This document shows, piece by piece, positions 56,409-63,410 of a stretch of DNA of 64,000 nucleotides. The DNA comes from CAXBNB01 sp040151475. GTDB taxonomy: Bacteria > Bacteroidota > Bacteroidia > Cytophagales > Cyclobacteriaceae. The translations under genes were made by a program, and so were the position numbers. Every line of letters begins with the position of its first letter. The first letter of the stretch is position 1. The stretch lies in NCBI RefSeq assembly GCF_040151475.1, contig NZ_JBDKWG010000121.1:75685-139684 (forward strand), read 5' to 3'. The notes beneath the pieces were generated by a model. That model was not told where the DNA came from and ran no database searches. It worked only from the letters and a program-made list of their open reading frames with translations.

Positions 56409-57476
56409 ATGATGAAAAACCTAATCTTATCGATACTAATACTCGCTTTCCTTTCTTGCGCAGAATCCACTCAGTTTTATTCTCTGAACGACTTTGGCAA
56501 GGTCGAAAAAATGGATGTTCATATTCATGTTGGTACTACTCGTGATGCCTTTGTGGAGCAAGCCAAAAAAGACAATTTCAAACTGCTCAATATTGTAGTT
56601 GATTTTACCAAAGGGTGGGAATACATAGAAAATCAGTATGCTCATCGTTTGGATCAGAAGACCCGACACCCTGAACAGTTTGAGATGGCTACTGCCTTTT
56701 CTATCAAAGAATGGGATGATCCGAATTGGGTCGCCAATACCATTGCCTGGTTGGATAAATGCTTCAATGATGGGGCGGTAGGTGTGAAAGTTTGGAAAAA
56801 TATTGGAATGGTTTTCAGGGATAAAAATGGAGAACTCATAATGATCGATGATCCTAAGTTGGATACTATTTTTAGCTATATAGAAAAACGAGGCAAAACC
56901 TTGATAGGACATCTTGGAGAACCACAAAATTGCTGGTTGCCACTTGATGAAATGATAGTGAACAATGACATTACTTATTTCAGAGAACACCCGGAATATC
57001 ATATGTACAAACATCCCGATATGCCAACTTATGAAGAACAGATAGCAGCTCGTGACAGAATGCTGGCGAAGCATCCCAACCTTACTTTTATGGGAGCGCA
57101 CATGGGCAGCCTGGAGCATGATGTAGATGAGTTGGCTAAACGCCTGGATAAGTTTCCAAATATGTCTGTGGATTTGGCTGCTCGTATTGGGCAGGTATTT
57201 TATCAAACCATTCAAGACAGGGAAAAAGTCCGAAATTTTTTCATCAAATATCAGGACAGGTTACTTTATGCCACCGACATGGGAGACAGTGGAAAAAAGA
57301 ATGAATCAGACCTGAAAAAAGAAATGCATGAGACCTGGCTGTTGGATTGGCAGTTTTTGGTCACAGACGATTGGATGACCAGCGACAGGGTTAATGAAAA
57401 ATTTCAGGGACTTAAACTACCAAAAGAAGTGGTAGATAAAATTTACGCTAGAAATGCCAGGAAAATGTTTCTTTAA
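56409..57476 (+). CDS. Amidohydrolase family lipoprotein
   Basis: A 355-residue protein with a lipobox-like signal (LILAFLSCAEST), so probably anchored outside the cytoplasm. The amidohydrolase_2 pattern is present: metal motif KMDVHIHVG near residue 40, GHLGEPQNCW, FMGAHMGSLEHDVDELA and YATDMGDSG. These TIM-barrel metal enzymes hydrolyse or decarboxylate cyclic or carboxylic substrates; members in sugar loci can act on lactones. The reaction here is unknown. Two ATG codons in tandem open the gene at 56409. Confidence 0.85.
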   Translation: MMKNLILSILILAFLSCAESTQFYSLNDFGKVEKMDVHIHVGTTRDAFVEQAKKDNFKLLNIVVDFTKGWEYIENQYAHRLDQKTRHPEQFEMATAFSIKEWDDPNWVANTIAWLDKCFNDGAVGVKVWKNIGMVFRDKNGELIMIDDPKLDTIFSYIEKRGKTLIGHLGEPQNCWLPLDEMIVNNDITYFREHPEYHMYKHPDMPTYEEQIAARDRMLAKHPNLTFMGAHMGSLEHDVDELAKRLDKFPNMSVDLAARIGQVFYQTIQDREKVRNFFIKYQDRLLYATDMGDSGKKNESDLKKEMHETWLLDWQFLVTDDWMTSDRVNEKFQGLKLPKEVVDKIYARNARKMFL

Positions 57477-57531
57477 GAATAAAAATAATTAGATAAATTC
57501 TAATGTATTTAATAATAAATGTTATTGTGAA

Positions 57532-58758
57532 ATGAAATATCTAGCAGTTAAAGCCGAATTAATCAGTTGTGTTGTTTTTATAGTTTTCTTGAGATGTACA
57601 GATAGCACTTCTGACGATTCTAAAACTGGAGGAGACCAACAAGATAATTTAAGTGAATACGTTGAAATCCCTCATATAGATTTTGTAGAAATGTCCAAAA
57701 TCCAGCCTCATATTGGAGATGAAAGTATAATCTGGTATGATGATTTTTCGTCCGAAAAGGATTACATGGATGGATATGGTGTAATTGATTCTAATGAAAA
57801 TTTTGGAACCAGTGGAGGCTCAATTGATATGGGTTTCAATAAAGGAGATGTTGATGGTAGGGGAAATAGAAAAGTAGCTTTTGGGGATTTCCCTGGCAAT
57901 CCATCGGTCATAAACCAAGGGCAACAGTATGATGAGGTATATTGGAGAATATATGTCAAGCATGAGCATGGGTGGGAGGGTGCTCCAGCAAAAATGTCGA
58001 GAGCGACGAGTATTGTTTCTGATAACTGGCAGCAGGCAATGATAGCACATGTGTGGAGCGGTGCAAACAACTCAATTACCCTTGATCCTGCTCGTGGTGT
58101 CGATGGGCAAACAGACCAAATTAAAACAACCAAATACAACGACTTTGATAATTTGTATTGGCTGGGCAATAAGCCTGCGTCGGATTTTCAAATTTCCGCA
58201 ACGGAAGAATCAGGTTATTGGGTTCTTGTGGAATCCAGGGCTAAACTCAACACTCCTGGAATGGACGATGGTATCAATCAACTTTGGATTGATGGAAGGT
58301 TAGAGGCTGAGAGGAAAAATTTGAACTTTAGAGGGAGTTATACCGAGCATGGTATTAATGCGGTCTTTCTTGAATCCTATTGGAACAATGGATCAATAAA
58401 AACTCAAGGACGTTGGTTTGACAATTTTGTAATATCCACAAAACCAATTGGTCCGGTTGTTTCACCTGAAAATCCCACTTTGTACAAAACCCCTTATCAT
58501 GAACCAGGTGAATTATCAGCATGGGAAATTGAACTTGCTTCGGACTATGAAGGCAGTGATGTTGTTTTTCAATCAAACGTTCTGGGAAAAGAGGAAAAAG
58601 TTGTAGTAGAGGAAAACAGTGGAGTGTTTAAAGGTTCATTGAAAGGAAAAACTGCTCTCAGTTCTGGTAAAATTTATTTTATCAGAGTGCGTCAAAAAAA
58701 CTCAAAAGGAAAATGGTCAGATTGGAGTAGATGGCATCAGGGTTTTAGAGTAGAATAG
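57532..58758 (+). CDS. Secreted lyase-like/jelly-roll lipoprotein of unknown function
   Basis: A 408-residue protein with a lipobox-like start (VVFIVFLRCTDS). The central ~250 residues look like a beta jelly-roll: ESIIWYDDFSSEKDYMDGYG, YDEVYWRIYVKHEHGWEG, PAKMSRATSI, LWIDGRLEAERKNLNFRG and GRWFDNFVISTKPIG. This resembles polysaccharide-lyase or concanavalin-like domains of marine glycan loci. The C-terminal ~100 residues form a fibronectin III-like domain (SAWEIELASDYEGSDVVFQS to KWSDWSRWHQGFRVE). I cannot name the family. It sits between the amidohydrolase and the esterase with short gaps. Confidence 0.62.
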   Translation: MKYLAVKAELISCVVFIVFLRCTDSTSDDSKTGGDQQDNLSEYVEIPHIDFVEMSKIQPHIGDESIIWYDDFSSEKDYMDGYGVIDSNENFGTSGGSIDMGFNKGDVDGRGNRKVAFGDFPGNPSVINQGQQYDEVYWRIYVKHEHGWEGAPAKMSRATSIVSDNWQQAMIAHVWSGANNSITLDPARGVDGQTDQIKTTKYNDFDNLYWLGNKPASDFQISATEESGYWVLVESRAKLNTPGMDDGINQLWIDGRLEAERKNLNFRGSYTEHGINAVFLESYWNNGSIKTQGRWFDNFVISTKPIGPVVSPENPTLYKTPYHEPGELSAWEIELASDYEGSDVVFQSNVLGKEEKVVVEENSGVFKGSLKGKTALSSGKIYFIRVRQKNSKGKWSDWSRWHQGFRVE

Positions 58759-58786
58759 AAATTTAGGAGTACGTAAAGTATATATT

Positions 58787-60835
58787 ATGAGAAAAGTAGT
58801 AATACCTATCATCTTTTTGGTTTTGTCTTATGGAAGCCTTTTGTCCCAGCCTTTTCCTTATTCCGTAAGCTCAGATTTTGCCCAGCCCAATAACATTCGC
58901 ACCTATTTGAGTAGAGTAGCCAGTGAAATTACTCATAATTCTTTGAGTGACATCAAAAGTCTAAATGATTGGGAAGCCGTTAGGGATCAACGGCGTACAG
59001 AATTTCTGGAAATGATGGGATTGCAAGGGAAACCTTTTGAAGGCAAGCGGTCTCCGCTAAATGTGACCAAAACAGGGGTGATTCAAAAGAAAGGATACAG
59101 GATAGAAAAATTGTATTATGAATCTCTTCCGGGGTTGTATGTGCCAGCCAATTTGTACATTCCTGATGGGATTAAAAAATCAGTTCCTGCAATATTATAT
59201 GTATGTGGGCATTCACATACTCAAAAACACAACTATCAGGCGCATGCAAAGAGTTTTGCTCAAAATGGCTTTGTTGTTTTGATTATTGAGACCATCCAAC
59301 GTGGCGAAGTAAAAGGGGAACACCTGGGTGCAGAATCTCTGGGTTGGTTTCATTGGTACAGTAAAGGGTACAATCCCGGAGGAGTTGAAATCTGGAACGG
59401 CATTCGGGGATTGGATTTGCTAAGCGGGTTGCCGGAAGTAGATAAAGAACGGTTGGGTGTTACCGGTATATCTGGCGGAGGTTCACAGAGTTGGTATCTT
59501 CCGGTGGCCGATCCAAGGATAAAAGCTGTTGCTGCTGTGGCAGGAGCAGGGTCACTGGAAGGTCAGATATGTCAAAAATCCATAGACGATCATTGCGACT
59601 GTATGATGCCCATCAATACTTATGGAATAGATTTTACCGATGTGGGTGCCCTTATCACCCCAAGGCCATTTATGATAGCTCAGACCACTCAGGATCAGTA
59701 TTATTCTATAGAAGCTGTGCGAACATTGTATGATAAGATTAAGCCTGTATATAATTGGTATGGCAAGTCTGAAAATCTTTCAATGGTAGAAGCAAGTGGA
59801 GCACATAGCTACGGATCTAATGAAGAATTCAGGTCGGTTATTCTATCTTTTTTCATGAAAGAACTAATGGGTAAAAAGGTGTCTCCTGAAAAATTAGAGC
59901 CTATTGATATTTCGAAAGAGTTGTCAAATGAGGAATTGGCTGCTTATGTAAATGGTGCTCCTAAGGATGACAAGACAAAAACAATTCAAGATTCTTTTGT
60001 AGAGATGGCTACTCCTCCTGAGATTAAAAGTGTCGGTCAGTTGGAGGATTACAGAAAGGAAGTAATAAACTTTCTGAAAGAAAAAACATTTGGAGCATTT
60101 CCCGAAGAAAATACTCCCCTGGAGATTCGGAAGGAGTTTCAATATACCAATAAGCAGGGAGATGAAAGAGAGATTTACAGCTTTGTCCCGGAAGAAGGGT
60201 GGAGGTTAAAAGTCTTTCTCCGAACGGGTCAGCCTTCAAAGAAAAAAAAACCTGCAGTATTGGTGTTGAGAAATCCAATGGATAGTCGTTGGTCTTCTTA
60301 CGAGCTTACATCAGGTTTAGCTGACAAAATGATCATAGCTTCTTTTGAAGCCAGAGGTATTGGAGAAACCGGATGGTCTCCTTCGTTGCAGTGGCATATT
60401 AGAAGAGCTGCCGCCTGGACAGGACGTACCGTTGCATCCATGAGGGTTTATGATGTGCTGAGATGTCTTGAGGCCTTACGACAATTACCGGGAGTTGATC
60501 CAGACAATATTAGTATTGTTGCTGAAGGGGAAATGGCAGCAATTGCTTCTTATGCGTGTCTGCTGGATGATAAAGTCAAATCCCTGCTTCTAAAAAATCC
60601 TCCTGCTACTCAAAATGCTCCAAGCGAACCAGACGGGACAGGTATGGCAATCGAAATGCTTAATTGTTTACGCATAACCGACCTGCCCCAGGTGACGGGA
60701 TTGATGTGCCCACGGCAATTAGTCGCCATTGGTGATTGGCCGGAAACATACAAGTGGGTAGAAAACCTTTACAAAGATTTAAGTAAAGCCAATACTTTTA
60801 AAAAAGTGAGCAAACCTTCTGAATGGGTTGAGTAG
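58787..60835 (+). CDS. Tandem alpha/beta-hydrolase esterase (acetylxylan esterase-like)
   Basis: A 682-residue secreted protein (signal peptide to GSLLSQ). Residues ~110-370 form an alpha/beta-hydrolase of the acetylxylan-esterase kind: VPAILYVCGHSHTQKHNYQ, then the nucleophile elbow VTGISGGGSQ (Ser229) and a late His in EASGAHSYGSNEEF. Residues ~430-682 look like a second alpha/beta-hydrolase domain (PAVLVLRNPMDSRWSS, EARGIGETGWSPSLQWHI), but its elbow reads VAEGEMAA with Glu582 in place of Ser, so this half is probably inactive. It likely removes acetyl or methyl esters from the target glycan. It is the last gene of the locus. Confidence 0.82.
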   Translation: MRKVVIPIIFLVLSYGSLLSQPFPYSVSSDFAQPNNIRTYLSRVASEITHNSLSDIKSLNDWEAVRDQRRTEFLEMMGLQGKPFEGKRSPLNVTKTGVIQKKGYRIEKLYYESLPGLYVPANLYIPDGIKKSVPAILYVCGHSHTQKHNYQAHAKSFAQNGFVVLIIETIQRGEVKGEHLGAESLGWFHWYSKGYNPGGVEIWNGIRGLDLLSGLPEVDKERLGVTGISGGGSQSWYLPVADPRIKAVAAVAGAGSLEGQICQKSIDDHCDCMMPINTYGIDFTDVGALITPRPFMIAQTTQDQYYSIEAVRTLYDKIKPVYNWYGKSENLSMVEASGAHSYGSNEEFRSVILSFFMKELMGKKVSPEKLEPIDISKELSNEELAAYVNGAPKDDKTKTIQDSFVEMATPPEIKSVGQLEDYRKEVINFLKEKTFGAFPEENTPLEIRKEFQYTNKQGDEREIYSFVPEEGWRLKVFLRTGQPSKKKKPAVLVLRNPMDSRWSSYELTSGLADKMIIASFEARGIGETGWSPSLQWHIRRAAAWTGRTVASMRVYDVLRCLEALRQLPGVDPDNISIVAEGEMAAIASYACLLDDKVKSLLLKNPPATQNAPSEPDGTGMAIEMLNCLRITDLPQVTGLMCPRQLVAIGDWPETYKWVENLYKDLSKANTFKKVSKPSEWVE

Positions 60836-60917
60836 GAATAGATGCTAAGGCTATATTCTATGTACTTATCAGCAATAAGAATTATCAAGTAGAATGACCT
60901 TTCTGTGATCAGGGAAG

Positions 60918-60948
60918 TTTTTGTTGGTCACAAATCAAATAAAGGCGA
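60918..60948 (-). repeat. REP-like palindrome, copy 4 (degenerate, inverted)
   Basis: TTTGTTGGTC-ACAA-ATCAAAT-AAAGGCGA: tag, loop and left arm are kept, while the right arm has decayed. It is the first palindrome after the utilization locus. Confidence 0.5.
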
Positions 60949-60983
60949 AATCTGAGCTTTTTTCGTAAACCACATTTGAGTTT

Positions 60984-61014
60984 CCGCCTTTGTTGGTTTT
61001 GTAACCAACAAGCC
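60984..61014 (+). repeat. REP-like palindrome, copy 5
   Basis: CCGCC tag, stem TTTGTTGGTT / AACCAACAAG around TTGT (60989-61012). First element of the duplicated unit. Confidence 0.8.
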
Positions 61015-61029
61015 TCTAAGGCAAGCGGC

Positions 61030-61155
61030 TTAGACATCATCCATATAGTGCGTTAAAAATGGAAGTGTCAAGTCTTCACTTTCATAAAACTGAGCCGAAC
61101 TGTACTCATAGTCAAGTGGACTCTTAGCCAACATCCATTTTCTATGGACAGGATT
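61030..61155 (-). pseudogene. Truncated RAYT transposase C-terminus
   Basis: The duplicated unit carries the last ~41 codons and the stop of the transposase gene encoded at 61275-61796, without a start codon or the HUH motif. It cannot make an enzyme. Confidence 0.8.
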
Positions 61156-61185
61156 CTGCTAAAGTATAATCTAATACAGCGGATG

Positions 61186-61213
61186 CTTGCAGGTCACAAG
61201 ACCTGCAAAGGCA
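61186..61213 (-). repeat. REP-like palindrome, copy 6 (inverted)
   Basis: Stem TTGCAGGTC / GACCTGCAA around ACAA, with AAAGGCAGG carrying the inverted GCC tag. Same stem variant as copy 2, 30 kb away. Confidence 0.75.
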
Positions 61214-61228
61214 GGAATGGCTGTACTT

Positions 61229-61259
61229 CCGCCCTTGTTGGTTTTGTAACCAACAAGCC
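61229..61259 (+). repeat. REP-like palindrome, copy 7 (downstream of RAYT gene)
   Basis: CCGCC tag and perfect 10-bp stem CTTGTTGGTT / AACCAACAAG around TTGT (61234-61257). It lies 18 bases beyond the stop codon of the RAYT gene. Confidence 0.8.
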
Positions 61260-61274
61260 TCTAAGGCAAGCGGC

Positions 61275-61796
61275 TTAGATATCATCCATATAGTGAGTTA
61301 AAAATGGATGTGCCAAATCTTCACTTTCATAAAACTGAGCCGAACTGTACTCATAGTCAAGTGGACTCTTAACTAACATCCATTTTCCTTGGACAGGATT
61401 ATTGTGAATGTAATCCAACTTTTGCTCGATCACCTTTCGGGAATACATCTCAACTGCCAAAGGATTTCTTTGCCATATCTGGTATTTTCTGTCTTTACTT
61501 TCAACCAAAAAGTCATCTATGTGTCTATATCCTGAATCTTGTAGTTGATACAAAAGCTTTTGGGCAGTGAACCGCATAAAACTCAATTGTACATTTTGAA
61601 ACTTCTTGTTCTCCAGTGGCTTCCAAAGCAAGTGTATGTGGTTTGGCATTATAACATAGGCATATACTTTTGCTGCTTTTTCTTCAACTAGGTATTGCAA
61701 TGAATTGAGAATAATCTCCTTTCTTTTATTCACCTGAAGTAACTGTTTCCAGTTAAGTATTGTAGCTGTATAAAAATATATCGTTCCAGCTTTCAT
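61275..61796 (-). CDS. REP-associated tyrosine transposase (RAYT, Y1/HUH family)
   Basis: A 173-residue single-strand transposase of the IS200/IS605-related Y1 group. The HUH metal site is in YVIMPNHIHLLW (His53, His55) and the catalytic tyrosine is Tyr129 in KLDYIHNNPVQGKW, the stretch most diagnostic for RAYTs. These enzymes bind and cut REP hairpins next to a short 5' tag. The gene is bracketed by inverted REP-like palindromes (copy 7 downstream, copy 8 upstream of its start), as in known RAYT loci, and carries a truncated copy of its own 3' end nearby. All key residues are intact, so it may be active. Confidence 0.9.
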   Translation of the reverse strand: MKAGTIYFYTATILNWKQLLQVNKRKEIILNSLQYLVEEKAAKVYAYVIMPNHIHLLWKPLENKKFQNVQLSFMRFTAQKLLYQLQDSGYRHIDDFLVESKDRKYQIWQRNPLAVEMYSRKVIEQKLDYIHNNPVQGKWMLVKSPLDYEYSSAQFYESEDLAHPFLTHYMDDI

Positions 61797-61831
61797 TTTT
61801 TCTGGTTTAGTGATAGACCTTACTCCAGTGG

Positions 61832-61860
61832 TTTGCAGGTCACAAGACCAACAAAGGCGA
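61832..61860 (-). repeat. REP-like palindrome, copy 8 (upstream of RAYT gene, hybrid)
   Basis: TTTGCAGGTC-ACAA-GACCAACAAAGGCGA joins the left arm of the CAGGTC variant with the right arm of the TTGGTC variant, leaving two mismatched pairs. It lies 36 bases upstream of the RAYT start, inverted relative to copy 7. Confidence 0.75.
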
Positions 61861-61870
61861 AATTACGGTT

Positions 61871-62290
61871 TTATGAATACTTAGCCTTGATTAAATCTAG
61901 GTTCAATATTAATTTATTAAGAGAGTCCTCTTGAATTTTGAGTTTTTCAATATATTCTTGTAATTCCAACTTTGATAGTTTTTTCTTTTTTAAGAGACTG
62001 TATTGTAAACTAGAATATTCACTTTCATATTTTAATTTCATTACATTTAGATATTCCAAATATGTTATGTCACTATTTGGAAAAATTTTTGATTCCGGTG
62101 AATTATTAGTTTGGAGTAAATGCTCTAAGCTTGTTGTAAAGTGTTCTATTTTTTGTTTGTTTTCTAGGAATTTTGACAAGAGATATTTTTTCTGTCTAAA
62201 CTTCTGCCCGAAATAGTCTTTTGATAAAAGAAATAGAACTATTGGGATCACTATGCCTGAAAAGATAGCTATTAAATTTTCTGTTTTCAT
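61871..62290 (-). CDS. Hypothetical protein with one membrane helix and coiled coil
   Basis: A 139-residue protein. A membrane helix lies near the N-terminus (LIAIFSGIVIPIVLFLLSKDYFG), followed by a charged helical region rich in Lys, Leu and Glu, likely a coiled coil (KKKLSKLELQEYIEKLKIQEDSLNKLIL, read in part). It starts with ATG and has no recognisable family. It lies 10 bases from palindrome copy 8 in an AT-rich accessory segment. Its size and membrane-helix-plus-coil layout recall small accessory proteins of defence or toxin systems, but nothing specific supports that. Confidence 0.5.
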   Translation of the reverse strand: MKTENLIAIFSGIVIPIVLFLLSKDYFGQKFRQKKYLLSKFLENKQKIEHFTTSLEHLLQTNNSPESKIFPNSDITYLEYLNVMKLKYESEYSSLQYSLLKKKKLSKLELQEYIEKLKIQEDSLNKLILNLDLIKAKYS

Positions 62291-62347
62291 TTCTTAGGTG
62301 GGTGGGTATGGGTGGAGAGAATGTTTTATTTACTGCCAAGATTCATT

Positions 62348-62530
62348 TCAGTTCTCAAATTCAAAAGTTCTTTTAAAGTTTTTTACTATTGTCATTTCTG
62401 TATTTTTAAAATTAATCTTTTTAAGAGAGTAAGTAAATTTGCCTTCACTGATAACTACTGTTTGATGTTTTTCATGTGACAGACTCACAAATTTAGTTAC
62501 TTCTAAAGAGTTAGCTATTACCATTCTCAT
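62348..62530 (-). CDS. Possible small hypothetical protein
   Basis: A 60-codon frame on the minus strand, 57 bases upstream of the coiled-coil gene. The predicted peptide (starts MRMVIANSLEV) alternates polar and hydrophobic residues as a small beta protein would. No motif or clear ribosome site supports it, so it may be a remnant or chance frame. Confidence 0.3.
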   Translation of the reverse strand: MRMVIANSLEVTKFVSLSHEKHQTVVISEGKFTYSLKKINFKNTEMTIVKNFKRTFEFEN

Positions 62531-62598
62531 CGATCAAAGATCTGATTTTCCAACTTGACAAACTTCCCTCGGGTTTGTAAATCCCATTAACATTTCCC

Positions 62599-62625
62599 CT
62601 CTTGTTGGTTTTGTACCCCACAACC
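62599..62625 (+). repeat. REP-like palindrome, copy 9 (degenerate)
   Basis: CTTGTTGGTT-TTGT-ACCCCACAAC: left arm and loop match copies 7 and 10; the right arm has changed. It opens the first unit of the 215-bp tandem duplication. Confidence 0.6.
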
Positions 62626-62754
62626 TCTAAATAATCAGATTATATATCGGAAGAATTACAAGGGGTGGTGCAATGAATGTATTTGTATTTCGAGAGGATT
62701 TAACACAATGAGTTATCTTTGAAAGAGGTACTTTTCCAATTGGAAACAAAAACA

Positions 62755-62810
62755 ATGAACGATAAGGATAATTTTTATTTTGATAAGCAGGAACCAAATA
62801 AAAGCTGTTT
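62755..62810 (+). pseudogene. Truncated 5' end of the DUF1801 gene
   Basis: The ATG at 62755 and the next 18 codons (MNDKDNFYFDKQEPNKSC) repeat the start of the intact gene 215 bases downstream, then the frame enters palindrome copy 10 and soon stops. It is a by-product of the tandem duplication. Confidence 0.8.
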
Positions 62811-62841
62811 CCGCCCTTGTTGGTTTTGTAACCAACAAGCC
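62811..62841 (+). repeat. REP-like palindrome, copy 10
   Basis: CCGCC tag and perfect 10-bp stem CTTGTTGGTT / AACCAACAAG around TTGT (62816-62839), identical in stem to copy 7. It marks the junction of the two tandem units. Confidence 0.8.
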
Positions 62842-62902
62842 TCAAAAGAACCGGATTCTACATCGGGAGAATTACAAGGGGTGGTGCAACGAGTGATTTT
62901 CC

Positions 62903-62936
62903 TTTTGAGAGGATTTAACACAATGTATTATCTTTG
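62903..62936 (+). promoter_or_regulatory. Promoter of the DUF1801 gene
   Basis: TTTTG (62903-62907) and TATCTTTG (62929-62936), 21 bases apart, fit the Bacteroidota -33/-7 pattern. The same -7 element appears 215 bases upstream in the duplicated unit, where the -33 reads TTTCG. Confidence 0.5.
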
Positions 62937-62969
62937 AAAGGACAATTCTTTCAATTGGGAGCAAAAACA

Positions 62970-63347
62970 ATGAATGATAAGGATAATTTTTATTTTGATA
63001 AGCAGGAACCAAATAAAAGCTGTTTGCTGGCTATGCGAAAAATCATTCTGGGCTATGATAAAGATATTACTGAGACAAGGAAATATGGGATGCCTTGTTT
63101 TTGCTACAGAGAAAAAATGTTCTGCTACCTATGGGAAGATAAAAAAAGCAAAGAACCTTATTTTCTGATGGTTGAGGGAAAACACCTTGATCATCCTCAG
63201 CTGGAGGCAGGAGATCGCTCCCGAATGAAAATTTTCAGGGTAAATTCAAACGGCGATTTGCCAATAGCTGCTATCAATTCGATTATGAATCAGGCATTGG
63301 ATCTTTACAGAAACGGAATCATCAGGATAAAAGCGAGTAGCAGGTAG
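62970..63347 (+). CDS. DUF1801 domain protein
   Basis: The ATG at 62970, eight bases after a GGGAG ribosome-site-like stretch, is preferred over a TTG at 62934, giving 125 residues. The DUF1801/YdhG-like fold is shown by AMRKIILGYDKDITETRKYGMPCFCYREKMFCYLWEDKK (read in part), EPYFLMVEGKHLDHPQL and the final helix (INSIMNQALDLYRNG). These small cytoplasmic proteins have no proven function. The same fold forms the N-terminal half of the YdeI-type protein at 34.7 kb. The 5' end has been duplicated in tandem upstream. Confidence 0.82.
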   Translation: MNDKDNFYFDKQEPNKSCLLAMRKIILGYDKDITETRKYGMPCFCYREKMFCYLWEDKKSKEPYFLMVEGKHLDHPQLEAGDRSRMKIFRVNSNGDLPIAAINSIMNQALDLYRNGIIRIKASSR

Positions 63348-63410
63348 TCTGCTCAGTTTATTTTAACTTTACAAAGCTTCTGTTTCGAAAACAATCATTG
63401 TAAAAACCTT

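Larger units (their letters stand above)
60982..61155. repeat. Partial duplicate of the RAYT 3' end, starting at a palindrome
   Basis: These 174 bases match 61227-61400 without gaps and with about ten differences. The copy begins at TTCCGCC of palindrome copy 5 and ends in the transposase coding region (GGACAGGATT); sequence after it is unrelated. Confidence 0.85.
62600..63025 (+). repeat. Tandem duplication, period 215 bp
   Basis: Bases 62600-62810 recur at 62815-63025 with a constant offset of 215 and scattered substitutions. Each unit holds a palindrome, a promoter region (GAGGATTTAACACAATG) and the first 19 codons of the DUF1801 gene. The second unit continues into the intact gene; the first stops at AAAGCTGTTT and runs straight into palindrome copy 10. 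Confidence 0.85.

Noticed and set aside
56436..57215. A 259-codon antisense frame
   Set aside because: It lies wholly opposite the amidohydrolase gene, whose motifs are clear, and shows no protein-like pattern.
60918..62841. A CRISPR array formed by the clustered palindromes
   Set aside because: Spacing is irregular, orientation alternates, stems vary and no cas gene is present; they are REP-like elements.
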